Source: Bacteroidales bacterium (GTDB lineage Bacteria; Bacteroidota; Bacteroidia; Bacteroidales; Muribaculaceae). From it: 64,000 nucleotides of DNA. The DNA lies in contig CAJTFH010000007.1 in assembly GCA_910575545.1 (NCBI GenBank), positions 1-64,000 of the forward strand. The letters are read 5' to 3'. The stretch's first letter is position 1. Every line of letters starts with the position of its first letter. The translations under genes and the position numbers were made by a program. A model generated the notes under the pieces. That model made no database searches and was not told the origin of the DNA. It saw only the letters and a program-made list of their open reading frames with translations. Shown here piece after piece: positions 31,684-42,200 of the stretch.

Positions 31684-31928
31684 AGACTCGCTTTGAGAAT
31701 TCCCATAGCCCCTTCGGATTCTTATGGCAGGTGGCAAGCGCCACAGGCTGGACTATAGACTACATACTTAATAACGTAAACTACCAGACCCTCATAATGA
31801 TGCTGAGCGATGCCCCCAGGTATATCGATACCGGCGGCAAATCCCAGGAAGCCGAAGACACTGAGCGCAGCGTGGAGGATGAGGCCAATGAAATAGTCGG
31901 ATTTTATAAAAGCGAACTCACCAAATGA
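31602..31928 (+). CDS. Frameshift extension of the tail chaperone (gpGT-like)
   Basis: In the -1 frame after the slip site the residues read PFYTYYQIRRAYKSADGASE, then FENSHSPFGFLWQVASATGW and NYQTLIMMLSDAPRY, ending at 31928. The frame is open from 31554 and has no ATG; GTG 31731 is internal. The fusion with the first about 134 residues of the upstream frame gives a chaperone of about 242 residues. The stop overlaps the tape-measure start (ATGA). Confidence 0.75.
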   Translation, partial: PFYTYYQIRRAYKSADGASEPKRDGELKTRFENSHSPFGFLWQVASATGWTIDYILNNVNYQTLIMMLSDAPRYIDTGGKSQEAEDTERSVEDEANEIVGFYKSELTK

Positions 31929-34900
31929 AACCGGTCGAAATTGAAATTCTGATGCGTGACGGACTTACGCCGGGCCTGTCCAATGCCCGGCGCGTTGTCA
32001 GGCAGTTCTCGGAGGATGCCAAGATTGAACTTAACGAGGTCACGGCATCGCTCAACGAGCAGAAAAAGCATATAAAACGACTGGAAAAAGAAGTTGCAAG
32101 CCTTGAGAAAGCATTCAAGAAGGCCGCTCCGGGCCAGGAATGGCAGACTGCCAAGTCCCGTCTTGAGGCAGCACGCAAGGAACTGGAAGATGAGAAGTCT
32201 GCTCTTGACGGACTTATCCAGAAACAGAATGAACTCAAGGGGGCGGCAGAAGGAGCCGACACCTCTCTGCGCCAACAGTTGCGCAATCTTACACAGGAGA
32301 TTGCGACCCTTATGGTGTCATACGCCCAGTTGAACGACGAGGAACGGGCCTCGGCCGAGGGCAAGGCTCTGCAGCGACATATAGAGGAACTGACCGAGCA
32401 AGCCGGTATCCTACGCGACGCGATGGCCGACACCACGGCGGCCATCAACAACGCGGCATCGGATACGCGAGGGTTCGACCAGATGGCCGGAGCCCTTCAA
32501 CTGGTTATTGACGGATTCGGACTGGCCACTGCCGGCGCAGAGATTTTCGGAGTCAGTCAGGATGATCTTGTCGAGGCACAGACAAAACTACAGGCCGCCC
32601 TTGTGGCGAGCAATGCATTGAGCTCAATGCAGAATACCCTGCAAAAGCAGTCTGCGCTTATGCAGGGAGTTAATATCATTCAGACAAAGGCCCTGGCAGC
32701 CGCAGAAAATATCAAGACTGCGGCGCAGGGCAGGGGAGTCATCGTAACCAAAGTGGCCACCATAGCACAGGCAGCCTTCAATGCCGTGGCCAAAGCAAAC
32801 CCATACGTTATATTGGCTATGGCATGCCTAACAGTGGTTGGTGCGTTGTATGCGTTTGCAAAAGGTTCAAAGGCAGCTCAGAAGGCGGAGGAGGAGCGTC
32901 AGGCGCAGGCTGAGAAACGGAAGCAACAGGAAGAGGATTTTGCCCGTGCCGTCGTCGAGTCGGCCGGTTCCCAGATAGCGTCGTTCCTCAAGCTGAAGAG
33001 AGCTTGGGAAAATCTCGGTGACAGTCTTGACAAAAAGAAAAAATTCATCACCGACACCAAAGATGAGTGGTGCAAGCTCGGTAAGGAGATCGATAATGTC
33101 AATGACATGGAGAAGATCTTCCGTCAGCATACAAAAGATATGCTCAACGCCATAATCATACGTGCTGAACTGAAGGCTTACGAAACCCGAATCCAGCAGG
33201 TGGCCGATGATATGGTTTCTGAGATTGAAAAGAATAAAACGTTTACATATTCAACGGTTCACGCCGGTGCATTATCAGGTACAGGACAAGGTTTTGGTGT
33301 GTCCGGGCATACCGATTTTCAGACATTGACTCCCGAGGAAGTTGCTGCCGCCCGTGCGGTAGGCGGTATAACTTCGTGGCACAGCGAGTATGGGGGGCAG
33401 TCGGGAACAGACCTTACAGAAGAAGGTGCTCGAGTAATTAACGAAATGCGCCGAAAGGCAGGAAACCAAGCAGCTCTTGATAGGCAGGAGGCTACTCGCC
33501 AAAATGCCATTCAGAGAATTTCGGGGTATGTTGACACTATGACGCAGCTCTCGGGAGAGCTTGAGCACACGATGGCAAATATCCCCGGCATTGATGTCGA
33601 GCCGGACGGAGGAACGCCTGATAAACCAGACAAGCCTAACAAGCCCGGTGAAGATGACCGTATAGAGCAAGAACGAAGGGCGGCCGAGGAACTGCGCAAA
33701 CTTCGTTGGAAGAACGAGCAGGAGGCCATAGACCAGATGGAGGAAGGAGCGGACAAACGCCGTCGTCAGATAAAACTCGACTATGAGAAGCAGATAGCCG
33801 AGATACAGGCTCAGGAAGCAAAATGGCGCGAGGCACAAAACGGAATTCTTACTCCCGCTCAGGACGAAGCGTTGCGCCAGTCTTACGCACTCGCACAATC
33901 CGGAATGGATAGTGCGGTTCGCCAGGTTGAAAATGACGAAGTCGCCAAGAATCGGGAGAAGTTGGACGAACTCCTGCAGCAGTATAAGGATTTCGACCAG
34001 CGGCGACGTGATATCGATACGGCCTACAATGCCGACATGGAAGTGCTTAACGCGGAACTCAACCGGCTGCGCGGTGAGGGTGCGGACACTACGGAGATTG
34101 AATCGGCCATATCCGCACGGACACAGGCATATCAGAACTCGATACGGACACTCGAGGGAGAGATACTTCAGTCATCCGATTTTTACGACAAACTTTTTGG
34201 CACGGTATCCGACAGGGGATACAAGGTGCTGAAGGATTTTTATGCTCAGGCACAGGAGACCCTTGAAAACGCAAAGGTTGACGGTGACGGTGTGGAGATC
34301 TCCATACCCGTCAAGGATGCCGACGGAAAATTTGTCAAGAAAGCGGTCAAGATAACCGTTGATGAATACCGACGCATGCTTAAGCAGGTGCAGGAGATAA
34401 GGAAGCAGCTTGAAAAAGACAATCCGTTTGCGGCTTTCCGCACCTCATGGTCGGATCTCAACAAGGCGATCAAGGAAAACGGCGATGTCACCGGTGCTCT
34501 GAAGAACCTGCAATCAAAGGGCAAAGAGGTTACAAGCACCATACGCGGATGGGGTGATGCCCTCGGTTCGGTGTTCGGCGACAACTTCAAAAACTCGATG
34601 AATGAGATAATGACCTTTTGCGACGGTGCGATGGACATGGGTACCGGCATAGCGCAGATATGGTCCGGAGATATTGTCGGAGGTATTACCAACACGCTTA
34701 ACGGCCTGTCATCCATATTCTCTCTTTTCAGCTCATGGAAGGAGAAGATGGAAGAGATGAAGCGCGAATGGTACATTGCAGAAATTGAGACCAACCGCGC
34801 CATCAGGGAGCGGACGGCGGAATATGCCGCCAACCAAAGCCAGATAAGCGACATAATAAAAGATGCCGAGCTTCTGAACTGGCTCATTGAACGCGGATAT

Positions 34901-35476
34901 GCGAAGCCGGCAAGTGTCAGCGTGTGGGAGGCCCAGTCCTCCGCGCTTGATGAATACACTAAGAATCTGCGCAGCGAGGCTGCCGCATGGGATGACTTGT
35001 GGAACAGGCTTCAGGGGAGTCAGGGACATTACGAGTGGGGCAACTCCCTCAACGGAGGCTCTGCAACATGGGATTTGCGGGGATACTCGGCGCAGCAGAT
35101 TGAGCTTTGGTATAATCAAAACAAGTTGAGCAACGAGGCTCGGGCCTATTATGAGGCGTGGGTGGCAAGCGGCAAGACGATAGAGGAACTCAAGCAGAAT
35201 ATCGAGGAATGCTACAACTCCATGCGCGAGATGGTGATGGGCGTGTCATTCGACAGTTTCCTTTCAAATGCCAAAGATGCGCTCAAGGCCATGAGAGGAG
35301 ATGTATCCAAGCTCGGTGAGTTCACTGAGGACACCCTTGCCAATGCCATACTGAACGGATTCATGTACAAAGACCTCGCCAAAGTGCTTGAACCGCTTTA
35401 TAACGAACTGTCGGAACACCTTATTGCCGGCACAGCAGACAAGGCTTACCTTGAGAACTGGAAACTGCGTTTCTAA
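31925..35476 (+). CDS. Tail tape measure protein
   Basis: The 1183-residue protein starts with VEIEILMRDGLTPGLSNARR and has long coiled coils (about residues 35-110 and 550-730). A hydrophobic segment lies near 291-313 (VILAMACLTVVGALYAFA), and a Gly/Ala-rich region is found near 900-940. This is the usual make-up of tape measure proteins, which set tail length and help DNA cross membranes. It follows the tail chaperones directly. Confidence 0.9.
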   Translation: MKPVEIEILMRDGLTPGLSNARRVVRQFSEDAKIELNEVTASLNEQKKHIKRLEKEVASLEKAFKKAAPGQEWQTAKSRLEAARKELEDEKSALDGLIQKQNELKGAAEGADTSLRQQLRNLTQEIATLMVSYAQLNDEERASAEGKALQRHIEELTEQAGILRDAMADTTAAINNAASDTRGFDQMAGALQLVIDGFGLATAGAEIFGVSQDDLVEAQTKLQAALVASNALSSMQNTLQKQSALMQGVNIIQTKALAAAENIKTAAQGRGVIVTKVATIAQAAFNAVAKANPYVILAMACLTVVGALYAFAKGSKAAQKAEEERQAQAEKRKQQEEDFARAVVESAGSQIASFLKLKRAWENLGDSLDKKKKFITDTKDEWCKLGKEIDNVNDMEKIFRQHTKDMLNAIIIRAELKAYETRIQQVADDMVSEIEKNKTFTYSTVHAGALSGTGQGFGVSGHTDFQTLTPEEVAAARAVGGITSWHSEYGGQSGTDLTEEGARVINEMRRKAGNQAALDRQEATRQNAIQRISGYVDTMTQLSGELEHTMANIPGIDVEPDGGTPDKPDKPNKPGEDDRIEQERRAAEELRKLRWKNEQEAIDQMEEGADKRRRQIKLDYEKQIAEIQAQEAKWREAQNGILTPAQDEALRQSYALAQSGMDSAVRQVENDEVAKNREKLDELLQQYKDFDQRRRDIDTAYNADMEVLNAELNRLRGEGADTTEIESAISARTQAYQNSIRTLEGEILQSSDFYDKLFGTVSDRGYKVLKDFYAQAQETLENAKVDGDGVEISIPVKDADGKFVKKAVKITVDEYRRMLKQVQEIRKQLEKDNPFAAFRTSWSDLNKAIKENGDVTGALKNLQSKGKEVTSTIRGWGDALGSVFGDNFKNSMNEIMTFCDGAMDMGTGIAQIWSGDIVGGITNTLNGLSSIFSLFSSWKEKMEEMKREWYIAEIETNRAIRERTAEYAANQSQISDIIKDAELLNWLIERGYAKPASVSVWEAQSSALDEYTKNLRSEAAAWDDLWNRLQGSQGHYEWGNSLNGGSATWDLRGYSAQQIELWYNQNKLSNEARAYYEAWVASGKTIEELKQNIEECYNSMREMVMGVSFDSFLSNAKDALKAMRGDVSKLGEFTEDTLANAILNGFMYKDLAKVLEPLYNELSEHLIAGTADKAYLENWKLRF

Positions 35477-35482
35477 CAGGCT

Positions 35483-35806
35483 ATGTCCGCAGCCAACGAC
35501 AGGCTCGACGGTATCGCCGATGCGGCCGGAATAGACCTTGACACAGCCGGGAGTTCCCAGTCCGGGAAATCAGGGACATATACCGCCATGTCTCAGGATC
35601 AGGGAACCAAGCTCGAGGGTATCGGCACGAGCATACAGATGCACTCCGCATCCATCGATGAGAATGTGGAGAATGTTTCCGACAAGATGAATGTGGCCAC
35701 GGAACACCTCCGCAAGATCGAAGAGAATACCTCGGCCACCGCCAAAGAAACGAAGGAGATAAACGAGAAGTTAGAGCAGATTATAAGAGACGGGATAAAG
35801 ATATAG
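35483..35806 (+). CDS. Small coiled-coil tail-associated protein
   Basis: The 107-residue protein has a Gly/Ser-rich head and a heptad-type C-terminal half (SASIDENVENVSDKMNVATE, HLRKIEENTSATAKETKEIN). It begins 7 bases after the tape measure gene and may be a detached end of it or a tail-tip adapter. No family is recognised. Confidence 0.6.
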   Translation: MSAANDRLDGIADAAGIDLDTAGSSQSGKSGTYTAMSQDQGTKLEGIGTSIQMHSASIDENVENVSDKMNVATEHLRKIEENTSATAKETKEINEKLEQIIRDGIKI

Positions 35807-35808
35807 CC

Positions 35809-36270
35809 ATGTACCAACTTGACGGACTTGTAATAATCAACGGCACCGATATATGGAAAGAGTTCGGTGCGTTTCTGACCGAGGAAAAGAGAGGCGGCAG
35901 GGAGAACCTCAATGCCATTCTGAAAGCATCCAAGGTCAAGGCTCATGTGGGTGTAGACATCCGGGAACATGACGGCACGAAATATTCCTCGAAACTTGAC
36001 GTGCGGAACCAGGAGCGCGATATTACACTTCACTTTGCAATATTCGCCCCCACAATAGAGGAATGGATTGACCGCTACAGCAAATTCCTGACATTTATAA
36101 AACAGGGTAAAGACGGATGGCTGACCATGCGCCTTCCGACACTCGGGCTAACCATGCGCCTGTTTTATGTCGATAACACTGATTTTAAGTCCCTCACCTA
36201 TCTATGGAAAGAGGGCGTCCAGGCCGGCCGGTTCAAAGTCAAGTTCAAGGAACCGGAGCCGTCATTCTAA
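35809..36270 (+). CDS. Distal tail protein-like
   Basis: The 153-residue protein is beta-rich (YQLDGLVIINGTDIWKEFGA, ERDITLHFAIFAPTIEEWID, WLTMRLPTLGLTMRLFYVDN). Its place between tape measure and tail-tip genes and its size fit a baseplate-hub or distal tail protein. The family is assigned by context. Confidence 0.6.
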   Translation: MYQLDGLVIINGTDIWKEFGAFLTEEKRGGRENLNAILKASKVKAHVGVDIREHDGTKYSSKLDVRNQERDITLHFAIFAPTIEEWIDRYSKFLTFIKQGKDGWLTMRLPTLGLTMRLFYVDNTDFKSLTYLWKEGVQAGRFKVKFKEPEPSF

Positions 36271-36293
36271 CCACATTATAACGCCATTCAAAC

Positions 36294-39200
36294 ATGCTTA
36301 TAACGATATACGACAGAGCCGGAAATCCAAAGGCCGAACTATCACCTAACGACAGTTCCACCCAGGTAAAGGAGGTGCAGGGCGACAATGTCCTGACGCT
36401 TTCCTTTACGCTGTATGATCATATTGCGCTTGACGTGTACGACTATGCCGATTTCGAGGGGGAGCGGTATTGGCTCACCGAGAGATACCGCCCCAAACAG
36501 AAGTCCACGGGCGAATGGGCATACGACCTCAAACTCTACGGCATCGAGAGCCTTATAAAGAACTGGCTCGTGCTTAAGACCGTTGACAACGAGCAGGACC
36601 CGTTATTCACATTGACAGCACCGCCGCGCGATCATGTCGCTATGATTGTCAAGTGCATGAATGACGCATGCGACAATATCACCGACTGGAAGGTCGGGCA
36701 AGTGAACGGCACCGAGAACATCACCATCGACTACTTCGGCAAATACTGCGACGAAGGGCTCCGTGAGATAGCCGAGAAAGTGGGAGCGGAGTTCTGGACC
36801 GAGGGTCAGACCGTCAACATCTGTCGTTGTGAACATGGCGAACCCGTCACACTCGGCTATGACAAGGGACTCCTGTCGATAGATCCCGGCACGGCCAACA
36901 ATGTCAAGTTTTATACAAGGCTGTTCCCGAAGGGCAGTTCAAGGAACATAGACCCATCGAAATACGGCTATTCGCGTCTGCAATTGCCCGACGGGCAAAA
37001 ATATATCGAGGTCTATTCCGATGAATACGGAATTGTTGACCATTACGAGGAATCAGCCTTCGCCGATATTTATCCCAGACGCACCGGTACGGTCAGCAGT
37101 ATTCGCTCCGAGGTGAAAAGAGGCGAGGACGGCAAGGATTTCACCATATACTACTTCCGGGACAACAGCCTCCCGTTCGATCCTAACGATTACATGATAG
37201 GCGGCAAAGTTATCCGGGTATCGTTTCAGGAAGGCAGCGAACTTGCCGGCCAGGGTGACGAAGAGAACGGAACATATTATTTCGAGGTAAATTTTGACAG
37301 CAAGACACGCGAATTCGAGATTATCACGATATGGCCGTATGACAACGACATGCAGTTGCCGGGGGACAAACTCATACCCAAGCCGGGCGACAAATATATA
37401 TTGTGGAACCTCCGTATGCCGGACGAATATTATTCTCTGGCAGAAGAGGAACTGCTGACTGCGGTCAATGCATTCAACAGTGAGCATACCCTCGACATCG
37501 CGGTTTTCAAGGCTCCCACCGACCATGCATGGATAGAGGAGAATGCGGTCAGACTCAGCATCGGGCAGCGAGTGCGCCTTGAGAGCGACAAATACTTCCC
37601 CGGTACAGGCTACCGTGACAGCCGTATCACCAGGATAACGCGCAAGGTCAACCTTCCGTCATGCATGGACCTCGAAATCAGTGACGCGTTAAGCCGTAGC
37701 GCCATGCAGAAGGTATCAGACAGTATAGGAGAGACCAAAAGATATGTCCAGTCCATAGCCGACTCCATTTCTCTTCCTGATATTATCAGGACTGGCGATA
37801 AGACAAGGCCTACAGATAATAATTTGTTATCAGCGCTTCGAGTGATAAAGGATTTTATATCCAAGCAAAAGGATGACCGGACGGCGCACAAGTTGTCGAG
37901 CGACAAGGCGTTTGAGGTGGGGGAATATGCGGCCGGGGTCAGCGGGGGGATGCTGGGGATTGATGCCGCCGGGGAATCGTTTGCGGAGGTCGGGAGGCTG
38001 TGGGTGCGCGTACGGGCGTATTTCGAGGAGCTGACGGTTATCAAGGCCGGGGTGCTTGCAGGGAAGCAGTATATCACTCCCGGCGGCGGCATCAAGTGCG
38101 TCAAGGTGGAGGAAACCCCCACGGCATGGCGGTGCTGGTTCGTGTCGGAGCAGGACGGCGAGAAGACCGAGTGCAAGTTCACCGTCGGCGACCAGGCCAT
38201 CGCCGAGGAGTTCAATGTCAGGGCTGGGACGGCTGGCAAGACCGGCAACCGGCGCTACTGGCGTCTGGTGGTGGCTGTCAACAATGACGCCCGCACCGAC
38301 GGCAACGGCAACCACTACGGCTACATCGACCTGTCGAAGACCGACTGCGAGCCGGGGAGCGACACGCCCAAGGCGGGCGACGAGATATGCCAGCTGGGAT
38401 ACCGCGGCACGGCCAATCCGCAGAGACAGACGGCCATGGTGTTCTCGACGGTCGACGCCGACGCGCCGTCAATCAAGCTGTTCAGCGGCGTCAACTCGTT
38501 CTCTCTGGCCGGGAAGGCCGTGGTCTCCTTCGGATGTGACCCGGGCACCGGACAGGTCTTCTTCCGGCTGGGGACGTCGGGCGCGAAACAGTATCTGGAA
38601 TACACCCAGGATGTCGGGTTGACTGTTGCGGGCAGAATCTCGTCGCTCTCGACGGTCGATGACGGCGGCGTGAACGACCGGGTGCTTAAGGACGTGCTTG
38701 AGGACAAGGTGGTTGACACCGACGTCCTGTTTATCTCTCACGGGTCGGCGGATGATGCGCCGGTGCTTCCGGTTACGGACACCAACGGCATAATCACGGA
38801 TGCGAAGGGCTGGGTAACGGACGCTCCGGATTCCGTTGCGGGCAGATACATATGGCAGGTGACTTATGTGCGTCACGGCGACGGGCGGGCGGAGTTCAAG
38901 GGTCTCGCGTGCATCCCTGGTCAGAAGTCGGTGGCGCAGACTTCCGAGACGGTGGAATACGCAGTGTCCGCGCAGGGCGACACCCCTCCCTCTTCGGGGT
39001 GGCAGACGTCGTTCCCGTCGGCACAAAAGGGGCAGTTCCGGTGGAAGCGTGTTACCACCGCCTACTCCGACGGCTCTTCGACGGTGGCCTATTCTGCGGA
39101 ATACATCCCGCTTGACGGGCCCAAGGGTGACACCGGTGCGTCGTACTCGAACAACCTGCTGCTGAACCCGGACTTCCGCAAGGGGCTTTTCAAATGGGGC

Positions 39201-42200
39201 AGCGAGACATCCTTCCGTAAAATCGACAACACCCACACCCTGGACGGGCGCAGCTCGGTGCTGCTCGACGTCAGGAACTTGACAGGCCCATCCTGGTACG
39301 GCATATCGCAGACGCTGCCGAGTTCGCCCGGCGACGTGTTCACGGCGAGCATATGGTCATACTGCGAGAACCTGTCGACCATCGACGGCGCGGCGGCGAT
39401 AGAGTTATGGGCTTACAATGGGACCACGCGCCTGACCAAGGTCGCCGCCAGCATCAAGCCGACCAAGGCCGGGCAGTGGAAGCGGGCTGTCGTGACCCAC
39501 ACAATGCCCGCCGGGACTGATGCGGTCAATGTCTATGCCTGGGTGCAGCGCAACGGCAAGATATGGCTGAGCAGCCCCAAGCTGGAGGTAGGCACCAACC
39601 CCGACCCGGTGTGGACACCCAACGCGGAGGGGGCGACCATCTCGTCGGAATCGGTGAAGTACGCCAAAAACACCACCGGCGACCAACCGGCTGATGCGTA
39701 CTTTACAGCTGACAGCATCGGCGGCCTTGGAACGATAACGGGGGGCGACTACATATGGAGCAAGAAGGAGGTCACCTACACCGACGGGACGGTGACCAAG
39801 GAATATGCGGTGAGCCGCATCGGCGCGGACGGCGAGACCTCCATAGCCGGGCTGCATGTGGCTTATTGCTCCGGGATAACAGGTTCACTGCCGAATCCAA
39901 TCGCTGTCACAGACTTTCGTAAAAAAATGTTCGCCGGTGCGAAATACATCGGCATCTGCAAGGATGACAAGGCAGATGACCCCGACGACCACACCGAATA
40001 CGACTGGGCGCGTTTTGTGGGCGAGGATGCGACCCCGGCGAAGCTGGTGAAGGTGAACGCGGACGCGCAGGTGTTCCAGTACGAGAACGGTTTCGCCACG
40101 CTGCTGTCGCCGCAGAAGATAACCCTGTCGGCCACGGTGCAGGGTATAGCCAACCCCACGTACCAGTGGAGCTACCGTCAGGCGGATCAGACAGGCTTTA
40201 CAGACATAACCGCCGCATATGGCAGGCAGCCCACGCTCGAAGTCAACCCCAACGGGGAGTGCATGGGCAACGCTGAAAGCTCGACAGTGCGGTGCACCGT
40301 TAACGGCACCGTGCACGACGAGGTGACGATCGTCCGCGTCAGCTCCGGAAGCGACGGCGCCGAAGGCGCCGGTTATACCGAGAACCTGCTGCTCGGTTCC
40401 GGCACCGCCGTGACCAACTCACTCTACCCGACCCAGAGCTACCGCTTCAGCGCCCCCCCGGTGGAGGGTAAGACCTACACCTGCACCCTGTGGGGGAGGA
40501 AAGGCCCGAACCCGGCGCGCGGGTTCGCGGTGTTCAACTCCAACGGCTATGTCGTGCTGGCAGACATGAAGGAGGTGGAGGAGGGTGTCTACCGGGCGAC
40601 ATTCAAATGGAAAGTTTCACATCCCACGCATCCGGCCGACAACACGCACCTGCGCGTCTACGAGACCCCGCACGATGCCGGGGCTTGCGGGCCCAACACC
40701 ATCGACCGCATCAAGCTCGAAGAGGGCGACAACCCCAAGCCCGTGTGGACGCCCGCCCCTTCCGATTCCGACGCCTACACTGTGATACTGACCAACGAGA
40801 GCCACATCTTCGAGGGGGACACGGAGAAAGCCGTGGACGGACACACCGACTGCGGGGTGATAGTCTACAAGGGGAACAGGCAGGTGGCTGCCACCATCGG
40901 GGCTATAAGCGGCACGGTTGCCGGTAAGCTCACCGTCGACAGCATCGTCAACCCCACGGCCACGGCGCAGGGTTCATTCAGGGTCAGTGTCACCACGGCG
41001 CTCAAACAGAAGCAGGGGACGCTCAACGTGCCGGTCACGGTCGACGGCCGGACGTTCACCAAGGTGTTCTCGTGGTCGCTGTCGCTGCAGGGGAAGGCGC
41101 GGAGCATCGCCGTCAAGAGCTACGGTTACTACTACACATTCACCGGCGGCAACGGCTATGTCAAGGTTGACGGCAAGGATGTCTTTGACCCCGCGCCCTC
41201 CAAACGCGGAATCAACATGGTCACGCTCAACAGACAGACGCTGGCCAAGACCGGGCAGTTCAACTACGACCTCTATACCGGCAACACCAACGTGGCGCAA
41301 GCCCGCACGAACTTCATCAACAAGATAAACAGCCTCGACGACAGCGTATTTGTTTGCCTGCTGTTTGCCGACAACGTCACATGGACGCCTGAAATAGTCA
41401 CGGCCATGAAGAAGCTCGGCTCGCTGGGCGACATACGCACCGACGGCGCCAGCCGCACATTCGCGTTCATCGGCCACAAGGGGCTTGCTCCGGGTTACGC
41501 GCTCCAGGCACAGGGGGAGAATGCCCATACACCTCCGGTTGAAGTTTCTGCCTACGTGGCCGAAGGGATGTTCACCACCTCCCGGACACAGGCGGGCATC
41601 AAGGAGATAAAGGAGGAGTACTACCTCTCCACATCGCGGGAGACGGCCACCGGCGACTACTGGCGCACGTCCGCACCGGTGTGGCAGCCCGACAGGTACA
41701 TCTGGACACGCTCGCACGTCTACTACACCGACGGCACGGACGCCACCTACGGCGAGGTCTGCTCCACAGGCGCGCCGGGCTTCTCCTACGCGGCCAACAT
41801 GCTCGGCGGCGCCGGGAGGCAGCTGGGCCCGAACACGGCCTACCAGCTGGGCGCCTACGGCTACGCGGAAGCCCCCGTGCCGGGGAAGACCTACACCCTG
41901 ACGGTGTGCTACAAGGTGGGGGCGAAGGACACCTCCATCGCGGTGTTCGTTGACAACAAGGGGTATTACAAGATAAAAGGCCTCACCGCCAGGGTGGAGA
42001 CCGTGGAGGCGTTCAGGTTCACATGCCCGACGCCAAGCAATTCATCATCCCCGAAGCTCGACCGCCTCGCATTCTTCCACCAGCCCAACGACGGGGACTA
42101 TGACGGCACGAACACCTATGTGAAATGGGCGGTGTTGGTCGAAGGCGACAACCCCGCGCGGGCGTGGGTGCCGTCGGCGGCGGAGATGGCCGCGGGCGTC

